From Myrmaecium sp. VS I D KN 1 (Eukaryota > Ascomycota > Dothideomycetes > Valsariales > Valsariaceae), in NCBI GenBank assembly GCA_019775845.1, contig JADQAV010000069.1, positions 49,232 to 113,231 on the forward strand: DNA of 64,000 bases. The letters are read 5' to 3'. Below the pieces are notes generated by a model, which ran no database searches, was not told where the DNA came from, and saw only the letters and a program-made list of their open reading frames with translations. Both the position numbers and the translations under genes were made by a program. Within the stretch, counting starts at the first letter, position 1. Every line of letters starts with the position of its first letter. Positions 31,969 through 41,067 of the stretch are shown piece by piece.

Positions 31969-34606
31969 GGGGGGTTGATGGGGTGTGGAGGGGGTGAGGG
32001 AGAGGGTTTATTGGGGGAGATTGATGGTTTTATCGGTGTTTATAGGATGCCTTTTTCTTTTACTTTGTGTCTCTGTGTGGGTGTTTGTGTGTCTTTTCTA
32101 TTTTTCGTCTTTTTTTTTTTTTTATTTTATTTTCCTCCCCGTTTCTACCCTCTCTCTCTCTTTTCTGATTTCCTCCTTTTTATTTCTGTTATCTTTTTTA
32201 ATCTGTTCTCCGCGGTGCTTGAAGGATATCAACGGTTCTCTATGTCGACACCATTGCATAATCATGAAGAGAAGGTGGAACTTGGAAGACAGAGAGAAAG
32301 GAAGGAGGGAAGAAGGGACGGAGGAAAGAACGATGGAACGAAGGGAGAGTGCACTGTTCCTTCATTTGTTCATGTGTTTGCATCAGCACCGGAGTCCAGG
32401 GGTTTCAAGTCGGCTCATACAGCCATCACACAAGTAAACACCTGTCGCATTTCCATTCTCTATTCGTACATTCCTCCCAACGCTCCCATATCTCACTCGT
32501 CTCCGCTGCAAAAGCATCAGAAGTCTCCTCGGTGTTAGATCAGATGTCTAGAAAGGACAGATCCGCGGCGTCGATTATTGTAACTCTGACATTTAGGCTA
32601 CTATCGCTGCTTGTTTGATTACCAGCATCTCTGGTCAGTTCCTGATGTCAGTTTGAAGCGAAGTAGCGTTTCCTCCGGGCAGACGGATGTTTGGGGCTTG
32701 GATGAGTTAGGTATCCCATGAGGTTGTGTCTTTCTTTCTTCCTTGGTTCTTCCTTGGATTTCTTTTCTTCCAAGTAAAGCTTCATGATGTAAGCAAAGCA
32801 CCCATTTCATCTGTCTACTCCTACAGCTCCACGAGAGCTAAGAGTATCTCCATATGCAGTATGGACTTCTTGTGACCGCTTTATCCTGCTTCGATGTCGG
32901 CGGAAGGACGACCCATGCGTCTAATGGTATCTGAACTTGTAATGGGCTGACGTACTAATTGAAAAGGACGTTATGTGTCGCAATTGTCTCTGCTGGATGA
33001 AGTGTTAGCTAACTTCTGCTTCAAGCAAACTTTGAGCAGACTTCTAGCAGGCTTCTAGCAGCAGATTATTATATCAACTTTCTAGCAGTTGTTCCTCTGA
33101 CAGAAACAGACTCCAATCTGCTTATATACTGTTGAGGTTCACAGTGCAAACATGCTGTCTCTGCGCAAACTTATCAGGCGTTATGTTTATAGCACAGTCG
33201 TATGATTTCTTTAACCATTAGAGTACAGTCGTTCTTCGATGGCAACGATAAAGATTTTCCAGTGGCAACACTTCCACCGACACTTCAATTTGTGATAACC
33301 TCTAAACGAAGTAAAGTCTATTGCTTCTGCTCATCTGATGCTCTATAGCATGTACTACATGTCGAGTATAACAGAAGGTGTCTGGCAAGGCGAATAGAAC
33401 CACTTTCAAGAAGGCCACATTAGACATCAGCTATCTCATTCAAGAGACGGTGCTGTTCGGGGGATCATCCTCCCTACATCCTTAGTGGGCACTCCTTCTG
33501 CGAGTATGGAAATGAGAGGTGTTTGCAGATCGTCGCTTCCAGGGTGATGGCTCGCGGTTCTAGGGTTATAGGCTACGAGCTAGGGTTAGGGTTAGCACGA
33601 AGCCATCGGAGCGCGTTGCAGCAGTTGCGCAGAATCCTGCGAAGTAATTGTTTCTCCTATACAAGATTGGTTCTTGAGCATGAACAGGGGAAGGCAAGAT
33701 GGATTTAGACGACATCCTACCTGGTTATCATATAGTTTATATAAGTCGTAGCAGGCGCCGTCCTTCATTGAAATCAACGCTTGCAGCTACGATGGAATCA
33801 CTATAAGAGCTCACGGAGAGCAGGGGTCATTCTTATTGTATCATTCATCATCTTCTACATCAAATCAGACCTGAGATTAACATTGTTCATAAGTGTGTGC
33901 CTGAAAGATCGAGTCCATATAACGATGCCGTACTAGCTTACTAACGAATATGCTGGAAGCACTGACCTCACGCGCACCCTCCTCGGGGTTTCAACAACGC
34001 AAAAAATAGAATAACAACACGGTCAACAACTTCAAGTTTTCCTTGGAGACTGCAAAGGTTCGCATTCAGCAGCTCTATATCAGCTGTTCAGGTGTCTCGG
34101 GTGAAGGGCCCGAGTCCCTTCCGTGGCTGTGCACGTGTCCCATAACAATCCGCTGCTGCTCGGACAGCGCGAACAACTCACACACTTCACAAGCCCCGCC
34201 GATACGATGTCCTGTAACATTGCGAGATAGCTCCAGCCGTGTTAAATCCTCGAGGAGTCTCCGTTTCACGTTCACGGTTGACTAGCGTCAGCTTTTAACC
34301 GTCAACTCTCTCGGTTTATAAACATCGCCTCGACCCTCTGCTTCACGACCTTTCTACCAACAACTTCCCGGAACACCCAACCAACCTGACCCGTTAGCAG
34401 GCTTACCTTACCTAACTACTACGCCCGGAATTACTTCGACACCGAAGACGATGCGTTCTAGGACTCGATCTTCACAAACGCCGAGCAACGGCAGCACGTC
34501 TTTCCAGCACGCCACCACGGAAACCTCATCCACTAACACCACGCCTACACCCTAACTACCACTTTCCAAACCCCAAACACCACAGTCACAGAGGACACCA
34601 GCAGCC
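31969..34606. other. Long gene-poor spacer with interstitial telomere-like repeat
   Basis: 2.6 kb without a supported gene. It contains a T-rich stretch (32040-32210), a purine-rich stretch (32255-32345) and CTTCTAGCAG direct repeats at about 33038-33085. At 33580-33596 there is a short TAGGGTTAGGGTTAG tract identical to fungal telomere repeats. The last 250 bp before the chromodomain gene is C/A-rich leader sequence. Confidence 0.5.
33580..33596. repeat. Interstitial TTAGGG telomere-like repeat
   Basis: The sequence CTAGGGTTAGGGTTAGC contains about two and a half units of the TTAGGG repeat used by filamentous ascomycete telomeres; another TAGGGTTA occurs at about 33561. It is short, so chance origin is possible. 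Confidence 0.5.
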
Positions 34607-36810
34607 ATGGCACACCGCACCTCTCTTCCAAAAGCATCCGCGCGCACCTCACAGATCTTCGACGTGCACCGGATCCTCGCGGTCGAAAAGTCCTCCTCCT
34701 CCTTCCTCTACCTCGTCGAATGGGCCGGCTACTCGACGCCGACCTGGGAGCCGCTCTCCAACGTCGGCATCCGCAATCCCGCCTTGTGGGACCTCTACCT
34801 CACCCACCCGGAGCTCGAGCAGCCCAAGAGCGTGCGCGTGCCCGAGTGGTACAAGCAAGAGCACGCCCGTCGCCACGCGCGTTCCCTGGCCGACCCAGCG
34901 GAAGTAGCGATGCCGGGTGCGAAACGCAAGCGTGATGACTCGTCGTATTTTTCTGAAGAGGATGGCGGTCGCGTGAATGAGCAGAAGCCTGAGACATCAT
35001 CAGCAGCAGAAGCAGGACTCCTTCAGCCGACGCGCTGGAAACGCGTCAAACTTACTGTGCAGAAATCCGAGGACGACAAATCTGAAGCGGAGACAAAGAA
35101 GGCGCCTGCGTACAAACTGACGCAGACCAAATTGCGGTTTGCTCCTAGAACTGGTAAGTTTTCCTCTCATTCATCTAGTCTATATAAACATCGTGGGGAG
35201 GGCATTTGTTATAAGTCTCTTGAGGAGGGTTGTTTAATGCTGTATAAAGCATGATATATAAACGAGACAAGTCACTAACTATAACTTCTATAGCACCCGC
35301 ACCCGCCACGCCTCAAAAGCTGCGGCTAATCTGCACAAACTCGACAACGTCCGACGACACGCTTGCAGAGACCATGTCAGACCACGGCCTCCCAGACCAA
35401 GAGAAACAGCAGGCAACTCCTGCAACTAGCGTACCTCCAACAGATAGAAAAGCTCAGATCACTCCTACTAGAGTTACATCTACTAATAAAAGGAAATCCA
35501 CCGACATGGACGACGACTATTCTTCCGATTCATCGACGCAATCTAACATCATCGTCGTCGGTAAACAAGCATCAAACGGAGATGATGTTGGTGCTGAAAT
35601 CGAGGCCCTTCCATCAGAAACCGTGATAGTAGAGGATGACACCTCACCACTAGCAACAGAGCAGACTCCTCAGCCTGCCTCAGAACAAGAAGTGGTCTTA
35701 CCATCCTCTGACCTACCTACGGAAATAGAGGAAGAGACCCGACCAGCTAAGAGGATCAAGATCACCGTCCCTGAGGAGCCTAAGTTCAACATGACCATGA
35801 CGAGTGTGGAAGAGGATGAGGAGGTGGATAAGGAGAATTTGCCTCCTGTTCAGTCGGCCATCAAATTCGTAAAGAAGGATAGCGTGCATCGTCCTGAGGT
35901 GGCAATCGAAGATACGACTATGTCTTCTAATGACTCGATCGAAGAGGCGACCGTACTAGCAATGCCTCCTCGCGTCATTGAGATTGCGAGTCAGAGTCCT
36001 CTCTGCGAAGACAGCGGGGAAGCTTCAGAGGATACTCCCGCTCTCAAAAGCCGCGAGGGCACACCAGCCATAACCTCCACAGAGGAGTTACTCCACGACG
36101 CTACCCCGGCCGCGGATACCACCGAACCAGTGCCACCCCTGGTACCCATAGAGGCATGGAGAGGCGACCTCCACTTCTACAACGGAGACGACGCCACCGC
36201 AGTACAAGCCTGGCTCGACGCCTTCCCCGACAAAACGAGCCGACTGATCTACAATGCCGCCACAAATTCCGCAACACACCAGACCCCCCAACCCTGCCAA
36301 ATGACCCTCTACTCACACATCCTCACCAACAACAGCCGCAGCAGCATCCTGCTCCTTACAACCTTCACCTCCCCCCTCAAAACCGCCATCTCCACCATCA
36401 CCGAACACACCATCTACAACCCCTCCTCCTTCACCACGCACCTCCTCACCGTCTTCGGCCGGGGCATCTTCCTCAGCAACCCCGCCATCAACGCACGACC
36501 ACCACACAACCGCCGCACCCTCGCCGCGCGCCGCGCCGCTTATACCGCCCTGACACACCTCCACCATACTCAGGCTTCCTTCCTTCCCGCCGCAGCACAC
36601 GACCTCGACGCCCTCGGCGCGGCGCTCTTCCCCCCGCGGGGGGAGGTGTATGGGGAGCAGCGGGGCGATCGGCAGTACTGTGAGACGGAGGCGTATTTGG
36701 AGGTCTCGGCGCGGACGGTGGGGGAGCCGGCGCTGCGGGCGGAGGAGCGGGAGGCGAGGTCGTGGGGGATCCCGAGGGCGGGGTTACCGGTCGGGGGACG
36801 GCGGAGGTAG
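34607..36810 (+). CDS. Chromodomain protein with unknown C-terminal domain
   Basis: Exons 34607-35153 and 35294-36810 (GTAAGT..CTATAG) give 687 aa. An N-terminal chromodomain (about residues 15-65: QIFDVHRILAVEKS, FLYLVEWAGYSTPTWEPLSN, ALWDLYLTHPEL) keeps three aromatic positions equivalent to the methyl-lysine cage (F of IFDV, W and Y of VEWAGY). The loop before TWEP is about two residues shorter than in HP1 and lacks its acidic residues. A basic NLS-like KRKRDDSS follows, then a long acidic, Ser/Thr-rich disordered middle with a second KRIKI cluster. Residues about 475-640 form a compact-looking domain (WRGDLHFYNGDDATAVQAWL, SRLIYNAATNSATH, TTHLLTVFGRGIFLSNPAIN) that I do not recognise. This is probably a nuclear chromatin protein; binding specificity is inference. 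Confidence 0.8.
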
Positions 36811-38081
36811 GGTACGGAGTAGTGTTTGTGTTTACTTGGTGGTGCTTTGCGGCGAAGGATGTTTCTTCTGATTTTGGCCATGGGAAAGGGAAGCGTGAGG
36901 CGGGTTGTTCTTTTCTCTTTGGGGTTTTTGCTGTGGCATGGTCTATTTCTACTTTTTCTTTCCTTGTTGGCTTGCTTCATTGTTTTCCATGGTTTTACAG
37001 CAGGGGTTCCGCACAAAGCATGCCTTACGCGAACCTATCGTTCGCTTCTGCGCGCAGCGTGGATGGTCTGTAATAGCAGAAGGAGGAAGAGGGGGTGACA
37101 GGCTCGAAGTACTGTTGTACTCGTGGTATAATAACCGTTCATTATCGAGCGAGAGATGGAAGAATACAGCGTATTTAGCACCGGTTGTTAGAAGTTTTTA
37201 TCGACGGTGAAGGTATTGAATTCACTCTAAGGTTTTTAATTAGCAAAAATATATGGCTTATGACGTTCTTGCACACGATATACTAGAGTCTCGACCATAA
37301 TTTGCGTAGAAGCTGTATAAAGCGCCCGTGTGCAATGACTTCCTGAGGTTGGAAGGCTAGAGGGGACAAAAATCTAAAGGGAAAGAGAATATATTTAGTT
37401 CTAGTGATGGCCAGAGTATCTGAGGGTATATTACTAAAACTTAACTGCGAGCAGGTGTGCAGTATAGTATAAATAGAGAAGTGTATACTATGGTCCAGAT
37501 AATCCCCATCAGTTATTACAGATGCCCTAATACTGAACTCTAGGTGATACAGATAATATAGTAGGAATAGATATCTATTAGCTAGGGAGATATACGGCGA
37601 TATATAATAATAGTAATAAGTGATAGAGAAGTTATTAAAAGCGGCTTATAGTAGTAGCTAAATAAATTCATTAATAGTGCTTCAAGCTCTTAAAGTTATA
37701 GTAAATTCGATGCCTGATTATAATTACCTAGAGCCCAGTAGATAGCAGAGGATAATAAGAAGCCTATTCCTTTATATACGGGTGGATAGAGTATCTTCTC
37801 TGTACGATCCCACTATATCTTCAAGTCTAACTGACCGACTCTAAAATAATAGAAAATAATAACCCAATTCCACCACACCTACCTTCCGTGACCCTTTACT
37901 CCTGCCCCTTAACAACCCTCCTCAACTCCCATCCCTTCCTTCCCTTGGGAACCTCCGGCCGAAACCTCTCATACCATCCCCCCACGCCCTCTCCCTCAGT
38001 ACCCCTCCCTCCCCCTTCACATCGCCAACCCATCCTTCATCACCCCCCTCACCATCTCAAACCCCCCCCCCCTCTTTAAAC
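36811..38081. other. AT-rich, RIP-like spacer
   Basis: 37200-37870 is strongly AT-rich with many TA dinucleotides, stop codons in all frames and no intact ORF. This is the appearance of a repeat destroyed by repeat-induced point mutation. No terminal repeats or recognisable protein remnants were found by eye. 37870-38080 is C-rich flank of the broken gene. Confidence 0.55.
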
Positions 38082-38643
38082 CTACACCTCAACCTCTCCT
38101 CCCCACCCCCCAGCACCCCTCACAACCCCATCCTCAACCAGGATCCGGAAACCCATGATATCCAGCTCCTCCTCCTCCTCCTTCTCCCGCCCCTTCTCCC
38201 GCTCCTTCAGCACCACAACCCGCACCCCCCACCCCCTCACTCCAGCGCAAAATCCCACAACCGCGGTTCCAGCGTCCAGACAAGTGGGCCAGGAAAGCGT
38301 GGGATAAAGCGCGTGAGCCACGCAGGCGGTCCGGAGGGGCGGCGCGGAGGGGTGCGGATGACGGTGTCGTCTGCGGAGGGTCTTGCTTCTCTGCTGCGGC
38401 GGCGGGGGGAGGGGGGCGGGTGCGGGGGTGTTTGTGGTGGGTAAGGCGGAAGGAGGAGGAGGAGGGAGAGGCGGCGCGTTTGCGGGAGGTGTTGGGGGTT
38501 GTTTGTCGGGGTTTTTGGGGCGGTGGGGAGGCTGGGGGGTGGGTTGGGTTGGCTGGAGGGTTTGGATTGAGGGGGGGAGGTGTGTGATGATGATGATGCT
38601 GCTGCTGCTGCTGGGCGGCGGCTTGGCTGCGGGTTGTGACCAT
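38082..38643 (-). pseudogene. Frame-broken gene, unknown product
   Basis: The minus strand begins with a credible start (MVTTRSQAAAQ, then Gln, His and Pro runs and TSRKRAASPSSSSFRLTHHK). After about residue 85 the plausible protein sequence switches frame. A different frame over about 38405-38240 reads EARPSADDTVIRTPP and then PAWLTRFIPRFPGPLVW and TLEPRLWDFALE, ending at TGA 38237-38239. The third frame then reads WGVRVVVLKEREKGREK and EELDIMGFRILVEDG to a stop at 38082. No intron signals explain either switch. G runs (5-6 nt) lie at both places, so either real frameshifts or homopolymer sequencing errors are likely. No family is recognised. Confidence 0.5.
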
Positions 38644-39279
38644 GTTGGTTCGTGGGGTGGATGGAGGTGAGGTCGGTGTGAATAGAACGTAGGAGGGACT
38701 AGAATCTGAGGTAAATATATTTATTTATCCTTGAGACTGTTAGAATTTGCTCGTAAAAATGGGTGTCATCGAAGTCCTGTTGTACCAATCAATATCCCAT
38801 TCGAATGCGATTCACACTCTCATCATTACGTCGTCTATCAAGGCCCGGCTAGAGCTGCTCTCTCCGTCCAAACCTGCCTCGGTTACCGAATATAAGCATC
38901 AGCCACAGCTGCCATAACCCTGTGGCTCATGCCAGACAGACGCAAGGCACGGACACGCCACCCGGCTCGGCAACTCAAGCCCAACACAACTGCCGGGGTG
39001 CGGTGCGGGTGCGGGTGCACCCTAACCGTTTCGAGGCTTGCGAATAGCCTCCGAGACCGCGACGAGCCAACCCAAGCGACGGCTCCGGTTTCAGAAACCC
39101 AAAAGCAACAGAAAAAAAAAAAAAAGATGGACCCCTCCTTCTTCTTCTCCTTCTCCTTCTCCTCCCCCTCACTTTTCTAACCCCTCTTCTTCTTCTTCTT
39201 CTCCTCTTTCTCTCTCTCTCACTCTTCTCCTCACTCACACATCCCCATCTCCCTCACTCCCCACAACCCACCTCTCACC
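38644..39279. promoter_or_regulatory. Divergent promoter region, MetE-like gene
   Basis: Spacer of 636 bp. An A run at 39111-39125 and a long CT-rich leader (39128-39279) precede the MetE-like gene start; CT-rich leaders are common at fungal start sites. No gene is supported. Confidence 0.45.
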
Positions 39280-40422
39280 ATGCCTCTCCCCACCGGCATC
39301 TACCGCGCCGACCAAGTCGGCTCCTTCCTGCGGCCCCAAGCCATCAAAGAAGCCCGCGAGCAAGTCGCGCGGGGCGAGCTGACTCCCGCCGCCCTCCGCG
39401 CCGTCGAAGACCGCTGCATCAGAGAGCTCGTGAAGCAGCAAGCGGCCGCGGGCTTGCGGAGCATCACCGACGGCGAGTTCCGCCGGGCCTACTTCCACCT
39501 CGACTTCCTGCAGCACCTGGCCGGCGTCGAGGTGCAGGGCCACATCGCCTCGCCGGGGAGCAAGGACGGCTGGACGCCCCCGCGACTCGTGGTCACCGGC
39601 AAGCTCGGCCACCCGAAGCCCATCCAAGTGGAGGATTACAAGGCGCTCGCGGCGGCCATCGCCGAGGCCGACGCGGCGGGCCTCACGGCCAAGGTGTGCA
39701 TCCCCTCGCCGACGATGGTGCACTTCCGGGGCGGGCGGGCGAGCATCGACCGGGCCAGCTACCCGGAGCTGGAACCGCACTTCTTCGACGACCTGGCGCG
39801 GGCGTACCGGGCGGAGATCGCGGACCTGTACGCGGCCGGCTGCCGCTGCATCCAGCTGGACGACACCAACCTGGCCTACCTGTGCGACCCGGCGATGCGG
39901 CGGGCGGCGGCGGAGGAGCGGCAGGAGGACCTGCGCGCGCTGCCGAAGCGGTACGCGGCGCTGATCAACGCGGCGTTGGCGGAGCGCCCGAAGGACCTCA
40001 CGGTGGGGATTCATTTGTGCCGTGGCAATTATCGGTCGCAGTGGTTTGCGTCGGGCGGGTATGAACCCGTGGCGGAGGTGCTGTTCAAGGATCTGGAGGT
40101 GGACGCGTACTTCCTGGAGTACGACGACGCGCGCTCGGGCGACTTCGCGCCGCTGCGCTTCTTGCCCCCCGGTAAGGTGGTTGTGCTGGGCATCATGAGC
40201 AGCAAGAAGAATGCCCTGGATGATAAGCAGGAGATGATCAAGCGGCTGCATGAGGCGGCCAAGGTCTGCCCGAACGGCCTGGATCAGCTGTGCATCAGCC
40301 ACCAGTGTGGCTTCTCGAGCACGGCGGAGGGCAACGAGCTCACGGAGGAGGAGCAGTGGGCGAAGGTTCGGCTTGAGGTGGAGATCGCGAAGGAGGTTTG
40401 GGGTGAGGATCTCTCTCAGTAG
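39280..40422 (+). CDS. MetE-like (cobalamin-independent methionine synthase II family) protein
   Basis: Single-exon 380-aa protein matching the C-terminal, zinc-containing catalytic barrel of cobalamin-independent methionine synthase, at the size of stand-alone YxjG/YxjH-type relatives. The N-terminus has YRADQVGSFLRP and ITDGEFRRAYFHLDFL. The core has CIPSPTMVHFRGG and CIQLDDTNLAYLCD. All four zinc/thiol ligands are present: H245-x-C247 (GIHLCRGN), E280 (FLEYDDARSGDF) and C343 (ISHQCGFSS). It lacks the N-terminal half of true MetE that handles polyglutamyl folate, so methyl donor and acceptor are unknown. A thiol methyl transfer is the family expectation. It has high GC and no introns. Confidence 0.87.
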   Translation: MPLPTGIYRADQVGSFLRPQAIKEAREQVARGELTPAALRAVEDRCIRELVKQQAAAGLRSITDGEFRRAYFHLDFLQHLAGVEVQGHIASPGSKDGWTPPRLVVTGKLGHPKPIQVEDYKALAAAIAEADAAGLTAKVCIPSPTMVHFRGGRASIDRASYPELEPHFFDDLARAYRAEIADLYAAGCRCIQLDDTNLAYLCDPAMRRAAAEERQEDLRALPKRYAALINAALAERPKDLTVGIHLCRGNYRSQWFASGGYEPVAEVLFKDLEVDAYFLEYDDARSGDFAPLRFLPPGKVVVLGIMSSKKNALDDKQEMIKRLHEAAKVCPNGLDQLCISHQCGFSSTAEGNELTEEEQWAKVRLEVEIAKEVWGEDLSQ

Positions 40423-41067
40423 AGCGTTCAAACGGAAGGAAAGGAAACAAGAAAATAGAGTTTTCTCTTTTTTTCTTTGGTCATTTCTAAATCACGGCTC
40501 GAGGCGTTTTGTTTTTTTCTTTGATGAACTTTTGGCATTTTATTTTACTGTAGCTAACTCAACGATACCATGCATTGGCCGGCGATGTGAGAGATGGGGG
40601 GAAAGACGAGCGGAGAGGTGGCAGGTGGTTTACGGGGTAGATCAGCCAACTTCAACATGGCTTGGAGAGGTGGTGGAGGACAGAAGGGTGCGAGCGGGTT
40701 GTACAGATGTGTGGAAGCTCACTAGTTTACATCAGGGAAGAATTATAAATGATATAGATGATAGCATTCTCAAGCACCATAACGGGAGGTATAGTGAGTG
40801 GTTTGAATCCAGAGTCAGATGAGTGTGAAGAAGCATTTCAGCTGGGAGTGGATCAGACGGAGTGAAGTAGTAGTCACATCATCTTCATATAATAAGAAGT
40901 ATTACCAAAGACTTCAGAACTTCAGCATTAACATTACAAAATTCAACCGTATCACCGGCAGTATCTCAGCAGCCGTGAACGAAAGCACATGCATATGGTA
41001 TCTCCCACTCCCCCTCCCCGAAAAAAACCCCCCAAAAAAGCAAAGAAAACAAACACCACCACCACTA
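40423..41067. other. Convergent spacer
   Basis: 3' flanks of the MetE-like gene and the catalase gene. Moderately AT-rich; no supported gene. The plus-strand open frame that enters the catalase gene from here (40819-42189) is antisense to coding sequence. Confidence 0.5.

Noticed and set aside
37200-37870. Named retrotransposon remnant
   Set aside because: The tract is AT-rich and stop-filled, but I could not recognise any reverse transcriptase, integrase or transposase motif or terminal repeat, so no element is named.
39235-40431. 398-codon minus-strand ORF over the MetE-like gene
   Set aside because: Antisense shadow; the plus strand has all four zinc ligands and a family-typical length.
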